A DNA stretch of 64,000 nucleotides from Amanita rubescens. Its lineage: Eukaryota > Basidiomycota > Agaricomycetes > Agaricales > Amanitaceae. The stretch spans positions 1 to 64,000 of the forward strand of contig WION01000228.1 of assembly GCA_015039365.1 (NCBI GenBank). The letters are read 5' to 3'. The notes under the pieces are model-generated. The model ran no database searches and had not been told where the DNA came from. It saw only the letters and a program-made list of their open reading frames with translations. Of this stretch, positions 11,973 through 23,979 are shown one piece after another. Both the position numbers and the translations under genes were made by a program. Positions within the stretch are counted from its first letter, which is position 1. The number at the start of each line of letters is the position of its first letter.

Positions 11973-14900
11973 CTACAACATATATTGATAGTTGCTTTGA
12001 TTAGTATTTCGCGTATTGTCGAAAACACCATAAGGTGGCGGTGTAACACCCTGCGATGAGGGGGATGGAGATTGTTCTGGCCACGAAAACCTTCAAACAA
12101 TATAAATAGGTTCATTTCCTCGCGATCTTTCATGATATGCTTACCCTGGCAACATCATGTTCTGCCAAAAGGTTGGGTTTTTAATGGTCTGCATTGTGGC
12201 AAGGAATTCCTCCTCGGGGAGAATATTGCCTTCGAGGAGATACTCGTCGTCGATGATAATCGGAATGGAGGTATCATCGGATATAGGTCCTGTTTCGTAC
12301 ATATTAATTTCTGCGTGTCGGTCAGAATTGTCGAAATTGGAGACGTTTCCGGTTTGCTCTTGGGCTTGCGCCGCCGGCGCAATGACATTTTCTGAATAGT
12401 CATGAACGGTCTCTGAGCGTCCTTCAGGGGGAGGTCTCGGGTTGTGAGAAGATGCTGAGAGATATCCGTTGGCAATGCCTTCCCTACGGTGTCGAGCAAG
12501 TAAACCAGCAAGGAACCGAGCATAAAGTTTGGGCATGTGCTTGTCGTCTATAGCAAGTTTGCTAGAGCTCAGTGTTTGTATCAGTCGGCTGATCAAAACG
12601 AGTATGTCCATCTCTTCATCCTTAGTCAACAAACTGGAGAATTCCGGTCGTAAAAGCTGGTACAATTGTAAGGAACGCAAGTAAGTCACCAGATCAGACT
12701 TACCTTGAGAAGGAACGCTGAGGCGAAAGATGCAAAGATGAAATGGCCTGGGTAATGCAATAGTGAGATCTGCGATCAATGTGTCAACGCATTTACTTAC
12801 CATCAGGCGCATAACGCATGTATCCGCTCGACACGAGGCCTTCGATCATATCAATGACTACCAACTTCGCAGCCGTCAAGCACTGGAATGAGTTTTAGCG
12901 AAGCTCCGCGAACCATCACCGCGAGTCAAACCTTCGTGAAAAATATATGATCCTCTGGCTTTAGACCACGCCGGTAAGCTTGCTGAAAGCCAAATGAGAA
13001 CATGACAAGCCTCGAATAACCAACGAGGCTTCAATGATCTATTAGCATGCGCAATGAAACCGTGGTTTCAACCTACTATGGTAAGAGAGAGCACCGAAAT
13101 GCGCAGGCTCGATCTGCAATTTCATTAGACACAATCAATTTCAATACTAATGGAAAAAATCTAACCGGATCGATCTGAGTCATTAAGGAACTTCTTTGTC
13201 CATTCGTCTTGGAATTGCGTAAGACGCTCATCGTGGGCAAAGGTGACAGACCGGAAGTCAACGCTCTGCTTGTACTGAGAATCGACCTTTACGATATATG
13301 ATGACTACGCTCACTTTATTTAATCCAGTAGGGGAGGACGGGTCACTGAATATCTCTTCATGGAACCTCGCTACGATCTGTAGCAACACTGAATAGGCAC
13401 AAAGATGTATGTCGTACTACAGACAACCGTTCAGCTCAGTCGACGTATCGGCAGGAGCAATATACACATACTGGATGATTATATTTCGATATTTTATACC
13501 AATCTTTGGCATGCCGCAAGATACTCGAGTGCGTACTTAGCGTGAAAACCATGCATAAGGGGGTAGGATACTTACTAATGCTCTTTGATCGTAGAAGGTT
13601 TCCCAAACTGTGTCGCAGTTGACCGGTCCAAATTACAGCAGACCATCCAAACTCGTGTCTTATTTAATATTTCCCTCTCTTGCTTTTCCGACGACGGCTT
13701 TGACGAAGACGGCTGATGCAGATTTAGATCGGTTGCAAGCCTAAAATAGTTTAGTCCGTAGTCTAGTTTTGCGTTATTGATTATTCTACCTGATTGCAAG
13801 GCCGGTGTAAAGCCAGCTCCGATCTTCCTCCCACCGGCGCGCAGGAACGGCATAAATGCTCATCAGGATGTAAGCTTGACACAACTCGACAGATTTCCAT
13901 CCATCAACCAGAGCATTTGCAGCTGAATGCTTAGCAAAGTGCATCGCAATAGGGTAAATTCCTGCTTTCTTCGTATAATATCTCGATGAGATAGCGCAGA
14001 CTAAATTTAGCTGAATCAGCACGTGGAACCGGAATTTCAGAAGGCGCTACTTGCCGACAGTGAATAGGAAAGGACATCTTGCAAAGGTTGACGCTGGGGT
14101 GTGTAGCACAGGGTCCAATAAAGATATGAAAGGCTAGTCAGGTTCCATTGATGAGCTTAATCAACAATTGGATGCTTGACACTTACGTTGATATGTTCAT
14201 AAAATCTAACGATGTTTGGCTTAGCAGAGCTGATAGATGTCAACGGCCAACTCACATTTCAAACAGCCGATCGACGTCTTCAGGAGTGACTAGACCATGT
14301 AAGACTATCTCCGGGGGACTATGTTGTTCGATCAACATAGCTCTTGCGTCAAGATCGGTAGCTGGGCCTTTCGGCAATAAGTGCCCGAAATGGTATGCTA
14401 AATGATAATTGCACCGACCTGGCATGAAAAACGTCTCGTTTGCAACGCCCTAACGCTGGTCAGCTCCTGATTGGAGGATGTTCAACATACTCACGATGTT
14501 AGTGTCATCAGGATCGTGCCGTTTCAGTAAACTTTCTTTCATGTTTCCTCTCTTTCCCGGTCTCTTTCGCTTCACGACGTCCAGGCTCAAATCTGCTAGT
14601 AGATCGAGGGGAACATGCAGAGAAGATAGCTTCTCATCATGCCCATCATCTTCGGCATCTTCACCTCCGGATGCTGACGATTGCCCGATTTGAGCATAAA
14701 CTGTGCTGTCGTCTGGCTCTGATTCCTCGTCCGCCGGTTGTTCAGGACGGGGGTCCATAAATGCATTAAGCTTTCCGTCTCCGGTTTTCAAACTGGATTT
14801 CAGGCGGGTAAGCCATTCTATTGTGTCACGGTTATCCCGATCGGAGGGAGAAGTAGCCATGAGATATGATTCAATCGACATGGGCGTGGCTTGGTAAGGA

Positions 14901-17608
14901 TTGTGCAACTTGATCACTTCGTCAGCATAATTCCAAAAGCGTCGCATAACGGCGTACCTGTTTCAGCAAAGATTCAATGACCGCATCCTTCTGTCGCAAT
15001 TGAGCAAGTAGGTACTCGCGTTTGCTGTCGGAAAAAGTAGTGGACGGTAAGTCAGATGTCGGAGAGATCGGTGAAGAGGAGAGGGATGTTGCCGTAAGGG
15101 AAGGTAAAGATTCGAGGGAAGTGGTTGGGGAAGGAATAGACATGACTTCCGGGTGGGCTAGCCAGGCGACTAGTGTCGAGAAAGGACACTTTTAAGGGCT
15201 TTGCAAATGCATCTGCTGCCCGGAAATGGTATGGGGACGATGGCCAGAACATGTGTTATCCGAAAAAGGAATTGACACGCCCGAAGACAAAATGACCACG
15301 CAGAATATCTCGACTTACTTTGCGGGGATTTTCGGCTTCCGAGGTTCCACGATGCAAATGTGTCCGCCTGACTTACATCTTTTGCATGTCTTCTCCCCCT
15401 TCGGAAACTCGCACTTCATCTATTAGAATTAGAACGGAATGAAATCAGACAGGGAAGACATCCGTTTCGGTGTGCCGCAGCCGCGAGTTGTCGGATCGGA
15501 GGAATCACCAATCGGAGCGGAGAATGGTCATTAAATCAGGGATAGTGCGGAGCGAGTCGAGAGGAGTCGAGATAGTCGAGATGGACCATGCAATATGCGG
15601 TAAGTCGGTTTCATATCAAAATCAACCGTAGAATTTAAGATCACAGGGTGGCTCGCTCAGGGTCATGATGACATACCTTCAATCTCTTGCAGTTGGCGCA
15701 GGCTCCAGGGCTGCATAGTGGCACGACATCGCAAGGCGTACACGGAACCGAATAGTGATGTGTCAATGTCAGGATGTTAGTATAAAAATATAGCAATCAG
15801 TAAGCCATCCAGCGTTCCGGAGGGTAAATATCGCCGGATGTTCATTTATGTCAATCCGAGGAGGCAGTGCAGATCAAGTTTGATTTGGCGGAACATTCGC
15901 AAACGAGCGGTGTGAAATTACCAGTCAAAGGGAAAAAATGGAGATTTAAACGGAATCAGTAGTCGGGAAGTCAGAATAATCGAGAGCGGCCAGGGCGACA
16001 TAGAGCAAATTTGGTCCCGTCGAATGCCGGAATGGAAAATGTTGACGTCAGTTATGCAGATGTTGAATGCCGAAAGTTCACGTGGCATAAACATTTAGCC
16101 GATTACGATAGCAATTGGCCGGTATTTGAATGAATGCAAGTGCGTCATTTTTAGCGTACACAAGAAAGATGAGCATGAAAAAAAATGCAAAAGTCAGCAT
16201 ACCGCAAGGAACAGGAATGGACGAATGGAGGTTGCTCGGGTCCGGAGTCCGCGGACCCATGACCGAAGATAGACGCTGATACAAGACATCATGGGATTAA
16301 GAAGGGACTTACGTTCTAAGACCACCTAAGGCTTTTCCAGGGCGCCCGACATCACCTAATCCATCCACACCCACGCTAATCCCACCATTTTCAGCTTCAA
16401 AGTCTTCTTCACTTTCTGATTCGCTCAATGTGGTTCCTAAAAAAGCGACATTGCGACCTGGGGTCTTTTTTCTGCGTTTCCTCTTAGGCGGAGAAGTCGC
16501 GCTAGGCCGAACCATCTTCTTCGCAGGGGGTTTTTGTGGACTGACTGTGGACTGGGCTCTTGACTCTGTTGCATTCCTAGGAATAGCGTCAGGACCAGGC
16601 GACGAATCGGTATTGGCTTCCAGTCGTTCGGCCCTGTGGTGAGTTCCCTGCTCTGCGACGTTTACCCTGAAATTCGCGCTCATAGGGGACAACGATGAAC
16701 TAGGCGGCGACAATGACGCCGAGTTTCGACCGATTTGCGACGATCCGGCGTCGCTACCAGTAGAACCGATGATTTCTGACGTATAGGGTAACATCGCATC
16801 GAGTTGACTGGATGGACGCTGTACGTGGCCCTGATGATACATTGCCACCTGTTGGTGACCAGTAGGCTCAGCTACTGGATAGCCATCGGGCGCAAACGTC
16901 GTTTGTTGGAACGTGGTATCGGGTGCCAACGAATTGGGCGCAGCAGAGGTATGACCATCGGAGTAGAATGAGATGTATGAATCGTTGATATGATGCGGCT
17001 GTTGGTCTAGCTGGCTGCCGTGCTCGACGCCGTTTGAAATGGAGTGTGCAGCACCGAATATATACGGTTCTGATGAGTGTGTTGTTGGATAGGAACGCGT
17101 ATCGAAGGTGAATTGATAGTGTTGCTCTCCCTCATTCGGTAAATTGCCGTGATTTGAAACAGAGAGAACACCCAACTGCTGTTGTTGCTGGGTGGTGAAA
17201 GAATCTATCCACTGCTGATATTGCAAGCCATCGTCTGCTCCGTTGTGCGCGTTGCTGTACTCTTGCTGATAGACAATAGAAGTAGGACCTATCATGGTTG
17301 AAGCCGAGCTCGTCGGTGGTTGGTGAGATGCAGCAGGATAAGAGTAGGGACGGTCGGTGTTATTATTAGCATTGACAGGTAAACTGGAGGGTGTTACAGT
17401 GACAAAAATGTGATTACTCGAAGGTTGGAAACCTATCCATTACTTCGTTAAAAAGCTCGAGGATTAACTTGAGCGTCTTACCCTGAGTATTACGGGGTGC
17501 AGCTGACGACTGGTATCTGACTTTGGAACGGCGGACTCCCTGGTTCCCGGATGAGGCATCGCCAGAGGCAACGCGGACAAGAGGTCCCCCCGAGGTCGAT
17601 GGAAGCAT
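11973..17608 (-). CDS. Zn2Cys6 transcription factor with fungal-specific TF domain, 21 exons
   Basis: This is a nuclear binuclear-zinc-cluster transcription factor of 1210 aa in my model. A long low-complexity N-terminus (Q/S/H/P-rich, a KRKRRKK basic stretch, an acidic ESESEEDFEAE) precedes the cluster CANCKRLK|MKCEF...CKRCKSGGHIC, which is split over two exons (15710-15677 and 15419-15319). Next come a coiled dimerisation helix (KREYLLAQLRQKD) and the middle homology region (PFISLLDPVLHTPAST, ATDLNLH). The tail ends FWQNMMLPGFSW. Introns include 17433-17481, 15711-16312 (602 nt), 15420-15676 (257 nt), 15025-15318 (294 nt) and many of 40-55 nt. That at 14001-14054 is GC-AG (GCAAGT). All exons join in phase. 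The start at 17608 was chosen because the protein is colinear from there; an in-frame ATG at 17635 is also possible. Targets are unknown. Confidence 0.85.
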
Positions 17609-19006
17609 GGATACTTGGATTATGCTGAAGATCAATTAGGGAGCTGAGAGGCTGTACACAACGTGCCGTATACTTCGACGTACCTGACGCAAGGGTCGGA
17701 GTAACAGATGCCGATAGACGTGAATAAGGACAGAAAGGACTTGGGCGGTCGTCAGGTCTTTTGCTTTGCTTTTAATGGAACTAAAATTGACGTTCTTATC
17801 CCTTACGGCCCAATTACTCGGCCGAGGTTTGGGCGCACGGAGCGTGGAAGGAAGCGCAGATGAAGCCTGCGGATTTAAACGTGCATCAGTAATCAAGACT
17901 ATAAAAGATGGATGGAGATTGTACCGTAATTGCGCTCCTTTGAACCGCTTATGGTGTCTCTTGCTGTCGTTATTGTTGAAGAGTACATTTTTGAACTTTG
18001 GGCGCGGTGCTCGGTCTGGACTCATCGTTCCACGTGGTTTGCTTAGTGCGATTTCAACCCGCCATGCAGCTATCGTGTGTTTATCATGCTTCTATCGTGC
18101 GTTCTTGGCTCAATATACTTCTTAGGTTGCTAATTCAGCAAGCGAGTGTCGACCGCTATTGATATGGAATACAGTTTGCCTTTGTGGTAACCCAGGACGG
18201 GCTAACTTGGCAATGACACACATCTACAAAGGCCCTGGATTCCCTTTTCTTGCTTGCTTTGTCACTACGTCTCCTCTACTGCGATTCCTGGTCAACGATA
18301 TTGCTCGATATATGTCTATCTTCCCCGAAGGTCGGGCTGACCCGGACTAGTCTAACGGATCAATTCTCGACACGGGACGTTTAGCATTTTTTCATGGGAA
18401 GTAACCTAACTTTCCGTAGAGGTCTAGTGCAAAGTGCGCCCTGATCGTATCGAAATAAGCGTTAAGTGACAGGGTACAATCGATAAGATAGAGTGAGGAC
18501 AATCCATTACCAGGCTTTCAGGTCTGACATTGGATATGACATTCTGAAACATTCATCAAGCCACCGTGGTCCACAGGCACGTATATTCTCCAAGGTTTTC
18601 TTTTCGTCTCTGATTCACACAAAGACCGGGAGCTCCAGCCGGAAGAGCATTCAGATTTCAAAGTTCTTCCGCTACATGCTGCTGGTCCATTTTGTCTGCT
18701 CTAGATTCCATTCAAGTGACATGAGAATACACTCTAGACCTTTATGCATTATGTTTCATTTTTTTTTCCATTCTATCAAGGAGATAAGAAACTGTATGAC
18801 AGATGACAAGCAAGAATACACGAGTCCCGTCCCAAACGGTGCAGCCTCGAAAACTTTGCCGTATTCTTGGATGGCAGAACCGCAGGCGGCTTAGAATGTG
18901 AATCCATTTCTATGCTATGTAAATCATACAATATTTTCCATGTATCATAACGAAAGATAAGTAGTGTCGATAAATAACGCAACAACCCAAATATGGTGAT
19001 CACTGA
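17609..19006. other. Intergenic, 5' flank of the TF gene
   Basis: Frames up to about 130 codons exist on both strands (for example 17636-18025) but have no conserved motif, no splice support and overlap each other. A T-rich tract lies near 18760. I treat this as promoter and 3' flanking sequence. Confidence 0.35.
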
Positions 19007-20644
19007 TCACATCCTCCACCGTTGAGCTGTACCCTGCACATTCTTCTTCGCCTGGGCATATGTTTTGATATCATCAGACGGCCTTTGCCGCGACTTCCAC
19101 TGTTCCAGTGGAGATGCGTTCGGACCGTAAAATAAGGGGTTAAAAGAAAAGCCAGTATGCTTGCCAAGAATAAGCCTCTTGGGCCTAGTGAGCACCTGCT
19201 GTTTCGAGTGATCAACCCATCTGGCGGAGCGGATCTTACGGGGAGTCATAGGGATTCTCTGGAGGCGTGCGAAGCCCCTGCGAGGGGGCGAACTGATTCC
19301 CCGTCCATCGAACGATACGCAAGTAACGGAAGAGGAGGCGATGGTTTCATGGTCGTCGTCGCCGATATGGATGACCGCAAGCGAGTTTTGGTATCCGTCC
19401 AAACGCGCTTCCAACTCTTCTACCCGCCTCTGGGCAGCATCGAGACTCTCGTACAGCGAGTCCTCAAAGTTGTTCTGAAGATCCTGCTGGATGGAACTCG
19501 CTTGCCGGGCAAGGCTCAACTTTTCGATCTGTCGTACGAGCTTCCAATGCTCCTGGTACCATTCCCAAGTAAATTGCTTCAGCTCGTGCTCGTGTAGCCC
19601 ATCCTGGGTTCCTAGCGCTAGCTTGTAGGAATCAAGCTCATCATTCATGTCCTTGACATAGCCTTGGATAAGGCGATCATGCTGCAGCTCTTCCATCATT
19701 TTCTTCGCCGCCCGTTTGATGGTAGCACCAAATCTCCTCTTTAACGTTGCCGTCTCGAGCTCCAACTCTCCGACCTGCTTCTCCAGCTGCCACACCTTGT
19801 TTTGGAGAAGGAGCTTGTCGCAGAAGCCATGAAAAGCACTCGCACGACGACAGGCCCCAGCTGACCGCACGTCCGACTGCACCTTCTTCAGTTGTTTCTC
19901 CTGCTTCCATATGCGATTCATCGCTAGTAGCCTTTCGCAAAAGGATGTGAAAGCGCCGCTCATGCGAGAAGTATCCAAGGCATTAGTTTCGTAGCCGTTA
20001 CATAGGCTAGAGAGACGTCTCCCTCTTCTCCTGTGTCGGACAGGAGGCGCGCAAATTGCTAGCCGGGACCTAGGGCGCACGAATGTGTCGTACATCGAGT
20101 CGATCATGTGTTCTACTTTGGTTTCTTCCTCCTGAACATGATGCAGGTGATAACGACGTTCTAGATCGCAAAAGTCGTCCTGCACTTGTTCGAGTTTGAG
20201 AACAAGATCACTGGCGAGCGTTTGGACTCGTTGCGGCGAGGAGATGGCGACAAAAGAGGACGTTGTAATGAGTGTTTGGCGTAGTCGACGAGAGATCAGG
20301 ACGATGATCTCGATCGCCAGCAGTATAATCAGAGCAGCCACGAGTGTGATGTCTTCAACCATGGGTTGAAATGGAAGTGGGTTTTTCGTCGGCGTGAGGG
20401 GTGGATGAATCGTTATCAACGGTCGATAAACGTTGACGTAGATGGAGATTTGGGGTGTTGGACCGGGAGGGATGTTATAACAAATTTGCGTGCCTTCAAA
20501 AACATGAGGATGGCTCGGGGTATCAGATGCTGTGCCTTCTACACGCGTTGGCTCGGGAATGGATAGTTGAATTCCTTGTCCACGCGTCTGCCACGAGGCA
20601 TCAGTACACAAACACAAGTTTGTGCGAACCTTCCTTGTCTTCAT
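19007..20644 (-). CDS. Membrane-anchored coiled-coil protein of unknown function
   Basis: An intron-free frame encodes 545 aa from 20644, or 451 aa from the internal Met at 20362. The second start looks better, because it places a hydrophobic helix (LVAALIILLAIEIIVLI) almost at the N-terminus as a signal anchor. The first start adds a Pro-rich, variable leader. After the helix the protein is rich in charged heptads (LVLKLEQVQDDFCDLERRY; KQEKQLKKVQSDV; LEKQVGELELETATLKRR), which suggests several coiled-coil segments of about 300 residues. The tail is basic. It may be a tether or scaffold on an internal membrane; I recognise no family. Its start at 20644 would leave 426 bases to the 3' end of the TRM112 gene at 21071. 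Confidence 0.6.
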   Translation of the reverse strand: MKTRKVRTNLCLCTDASWQTRGQGIQLSIPEPTRVEGTASDTPSHPHVFEGTQICYNIPPGPTPQISIYVNVYRPLITIHPPLTPTKNPLPFQPMVEDITLVAALIILLAIEIIVLISRRLRQTLITTSSFVAISSPQRVQTLASDLVLKLEQVQDDFCDLERRYHLHHVQEEETKVEHMIDSMYDTFVRPRSRLAICAPPVRHRRRGRRLSSLCNGYETNALDTSRMSGAFTSFCERLLAMNRIWKQEKQLKKVQSDVRSAGACRRASAFHGFCDKLLLQNKVWQLEKQVGELELETATLKRRFGATIKRAAKKMMEELQHDRLIQGYVKDMNDELDSYKLALGTQDGLHEHELKQFTWEWYQEHWKLVRQIEKLSLARQASSIQQDLQNNFEDSLYESLDAAQRRVEELEARLDGYQNSLAVIHIGDDDHETIASSSVTCVSFDGRGISSPPRRGFARLQRIPMTPRKIRSARWVDHSKQQVLTRPKRLILGKHTGFSFNPLFYGPNASPLEQWKSRQRPSDDIKTYAQAKKNVQGTAQRWRM

Positions 20645-21070
20645 GCGACATGGTTACAAATTGCGTTTTGAAACAGTGTTGCCTGCCATCGAATCAATCG
20701 TTTGGAGTCGTAACGCGTAGAACCACGGGGAAAATCGCGAACTTCTGCATTTCCCACTGATGCATCCTTTGCACGTGGAGTAAAGTCCTGCCAAAGCACG
20801 TCACGACCTAACTCTCTAGCCCGACGAATTTTGAATGCTGAGAGGTCACTGTTATAGGCTGTGAGCCAGCGTCGCAGAAATGCTGGTACAAGCGACAAGT
20901 TCAAGTTGTTGGCGTGACACAAGCAAATGATTGATGATTACATACGACACCTATTATCTACACTGCACATGATTTTACCGACAGCAATATAGATTTTTAT
21001 CTACAGTGCAGTTCATCCAGTTGTCTAGTGACAACTATACCAACGTAACCTTCCAAGGAAGGACATAATT
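20645..21070. other. Intergenic region
   Basis: Short sequence between the coiled-coil gene and the 3' end of the TRM112 gene, both on the minus strand. A frame at 20641-20922 (-) has no recognisable content. Nothing else was seen. Confidence 0.35.
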
Positions 21071-21585
21071 TTATGCGATCTCGTGTTCTGCGAGGAGCTG
21101 GCAAACCGTTTTTACATTGTCCTAGAAGTTGATGTTAAAGATAGCTTACCATGTTAGGTATCCCGTTGGAGATGGGATATCTGTGCTTGCAGTTCGGGCA
21201 AATCATTGCACCTTCCTCAACATGTATCTTCTCTGGTTAAGCAAATTTGAAATCCGATTTATCTTACTCACTCCTAGCAAGACATGATTTAGTTTCTCTA
21301 GAAATTCGTCATCTAGCATATCTGGAGGCTCCAGAGGCAAGGACGTGTCACCCAGCTTGAGGTGATGAACATCAAGTCAATTGGAAGAACTCGTCAACTC
21401 ACCTGCCGGGCAGCATCCACTAACGCCTTCCATTCAATTTTCGGTATAAAACCTTTTAGAAATTCAGAGTTTAACTCTGCCTCGCGTATTTCTACTTGAA
21501 CGTCGACAAATTGCAGAGGAAAGTTGTTGGTTGTACATCCCTTTGCATGGCAAGCCAGGAGATTGTGGGTAATTAGGCGTACCAT
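21071..21585 (-). CDS. TRM112: TRM112, activator of tRNA/rRNA/eRF1 methyltransferases
   Basis: TRM112 is a small zinc protein that stabilises several methyltransferases acting on tRNA, 18S rRNA and release factor eRF1. The start MVRLITHNLLACHAKGC and the block PKIEWKALVDAA are diagnostic. The zinc site pairs the N-terminal CHAKGC with ICPNCKHRYPISNGIPN near the C-terminus, and the protein ends LLAEHEIA. Exons are 21585-21403, 21355-21272, 21227-21150 and 21097-21071, giving 123 aa, the usual family length. Introns are 44-52 nt. It is divergent from RRP45, with only 56 bases between the start codons, so both ribosome-related genes probably share one promoter. Confidence 0.93.
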
Positions 21586-21641
21586 TGAATCCGATTCAGA
21601 TCTTGTCACACTGTCACGCTCGAGGACAAGTTATCTCGCCA
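21586..21641. promoter_or_regulatory. 56-bp bidirectional promoter/5' leader between TRM112 and RRP45
   Basis: This is the whole space between the two start codons. It must contain both 5' leaders and at least part of the promoters, so transcripts may overlap or promoters may extend into the neighbouring gene. No TATA element is obvious. Confidence 0.5.
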
Positions 21642-22704
21642 ATGAGGCCACCCTCGCCTTCCATACCGGAGAAAGAGTTTTTATACGAATCACTTAAACA
21701 ATCCTTGCGTTTGGATGGACGAAAGCCCTTTGAGCTACGGAACTTGACAATTTCTTTCGGTCCCGAACTGGGATGGGTAGAATGTGCATTGGGAGATACC
21801 AAGTACGAGAAAACCGAGTTGTCTGACATTTACAGTATTCATTAATACACCGACAGAGTCCTCGCGCAAGTGGAAGCGAAAATTGTACGACCACCACCTG
21901 AGCGTGCCCTCGAAGGGATGATCACGCTACACTCAGAAATGTCTCCCATGGCATCAAGCGAATACGAGATCGGCCGGTAGGTAGGTGAAATCTGTTCTTA
22001 GCTTCATGTCCCGTCCAATGCGTTTGTTTTAGGGCGTCTGATGAAGAAGTAACGATCACGCGTATGCTGGATAAAGTGTTGCGCAGAAGTGACGCCGTTG
22101 ATAAAGAATCTCTATGCATATTAGCAGGTCAAAGGGTGAGACCACACAACATAGCTTGTGCTCTTTCTGATGCTTGCTTGGACGTAGGTATGGCATCTTA
22201 AGCTAACTCTGCATTTTCTTGCGGATGCAGGCAACATGCTTGACTGTGGATGTCTTGCTGGCATCCTCGCCCTGAAACATTTCAGAAGACCTGAAGTCGA
22301 AGTAATCGGGGGCGAAGTTACGATAGTAAGAGGGGTATATATCCCCCGACGCTCGCAAGCTAATACGCCTTTTCTAGTATCCACCAACAGAGCGAGCACC
22401 AGTGCCACTTGCCATTCATCACACCCCGTTTTGCTTCACCTTCGCCTTCTTCCCGGATTTAGAAATGCCGCCGGTACTTGACCCCTCACACTTAGAGCAA
22501 CGTTTGAGTGCTGGGCTATTATCAGTCGCTCTCAATGCTCAGAAAGAAATGTGTGTTTTTCAAAAATTGGGAGGCGTTCCCTTGGTACCAAAAGACGTTC
22601 TTAAAATCATCGACGTGGCCGTGGTGAAAGCGCAAGAAATACACGAATACACTGAAAAGAGGCTAGGTGAAGATTGGGCAAGTAGAACTGTGGAATTTAG
22701 GTGA
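21642..22704 (+). CDS. RRP45: Exosome core subunit RRP45 (RNase PH family)
   Basis: RRP45 is one of six RNase PH-like subunits of the RNA exosome ring, which guides RNA to the processing nucleases in nucleus and cytoplasm. Recognisable blocks are EKEFLYESLKQSLRLDGR at the N-terminus, GDTKVLAQVEAKI, LCILAGQRVW, DAGNMLDCGCLAGILALKHFRRP and APVPLAIHHTPFCFTF. Exons are 21642-21802, 21857-21976, 22033-22135, 22188-22325 and 22378-22704. They give 282 aa with all introns 52-56 nt and conserved residues across every junction. The tail KRLGEDWASRTVEF is as in relatives. The start was chosen at the Met directly before the conserved N-terminal helix. Confidence 0.92.
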
Positions 22705-22898
22705 CTCGTTGATAAAAATACATGAAAGTTCTTTCGGCTCCTGTTAACGCTTCTCTAACGCCATTTAAAGCCAGTTAGTCAGTCAGACAGGGTAGATAAG
22801 CGACGTCGCTCGCACTCACTGTAATAACGTGTTGATCGGTCATCACCTTAGAAGAAGAACGTCGAAATTTCAACACTTTTATCACAAAGAATTCCAGT

Positions 22899-23697
22899 CT
22901 AATCCGTTTGCGCGTATTTCTCCAAGCGCTCTAAACGCTTGCCCCAACGCCCCTCGTTCCAAGAACTTATCTGTTTCCATTCCTCACTATCCTTCCCGAG
23001 GGCCACCTGCATCCATTCGAACAAAGCACAGAGCACAAAGTCTGCAAACGAAATGGTATCGCCCATTATATATGGGCCGTTACTCTTTAGCAGCCACTGA
23101 TCGATATTGTTAAGATCGTCCCTTAACTCGTTTAACGCTGCCTGCCACGCATCTCCTGTGGGCTTCATCGTACTGATGTCTCTACCAAACCTCTTGCTTC
23201 GGGTCCTAAGGAAGTACTCCCTGCCCTCCGGGTGGTTGATCAACTTGAGATTCGCCGGAAGGGTGAATTGCCATAGTGCTTTAAAGTGTGGCCTGAGTGA
23301 CCTGATGAAGGCACTCAGGAGAGCCTCCGTTCCTGGAATAATGACGTTTGGGGTATCAGGATAGGCTTTGTCAAGATATTCGGCAATCCGGTAAGAGTCG
23401 GAGAGCGCTACACCAGTCGATTCGTCGATGATAGCTGGGAGGGTATAATAAGGACCTCCAGTCTCGGGATTAGGAGTTCCTTCAGGTGGAATACCCTTCT
23501 CTTTGCAGAGCTTCTCGATGTCAACGTGTGCTTTCCATTCTGTTTTGTAGGGAATACCCTTGTAGTTCAACGTATATCTGCAAGCCTGTCTTCGGACGAG
23601 CCCCGGTGACGAGAAATAACTTTACAAACCTAACTTTCCATGTATTTGGATTGTATGGCCCTCCTCGAGACGTGAAGTCGTAGAAGGTGATGGTCAT
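22899..23697 (-). CDS. Glutathione S-transferase, etherase-like (FuA-type), tandem copy A
   Basis: This GST resembles the fungal etherase-like (GSTFuA) group found in wood and litter decayers. It has a thioredoxin-fold N-terminus MTITFYDFTSRGGPYNPNTWKVR, the motif LNYKGIPYKTEW, the glutathione-site stretch YYTLPAI...SYRIAEYLDKAYP, and an all-helical C-terminus (LNNIDQWLLKSNGPYIMGDTISFADF). Exons 23697-23630 and 23577-22899 give 248 aa, with one 52-nt intron at a position shared with the other GSTs in the window. It probably conjugates or cleaves small aromatic or lipophilic compounds in the cytosol. It is a tandem duplicate of the next gene, same strand, same length and same intron length. 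Confidence 0.9.
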
Positions 23698-23979
23698 TTG
23701 AACATATATCTAATTCTTCGGTATGATCCCCTGACCTTTATAAATCCTTCTGCGGCATCCGGCGCGCGGAAGTGGTTTATTCTTTATCGGGTCTTCACTT
23801 AGTAAGTGTGGCGCGAGCGCTATCTTATGGTTCTTATCATGGGAAACGGTGCTCCGAGTCGCTAATCCGTACACGTCAATATTCAAAGCGCCAACAGGTG
23901 ATTGATTCCTAATTCTGCACAGCGCATGACCTCACTCTGATGTCAACAGTAGTGGGAGGAGCCCATCAATCGCAATACT

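Noticed and set aside
16078..16284. Hydrophobic 68-codon frame on the - strand
   Set aside because: It falls inside the 602-nt intron of the zinc-cluster factor. The direct join 16313 to 15710 gives a conserved protein in phase, so no exon is needed here.
17636..18125. Overlapping frames of 119-129 codons on both strands upstream of the zinc-cluster gene
   Set aside because: No conserved motifs, no splice sites in phase with the gene, and mutual overlap suggest chance frames.
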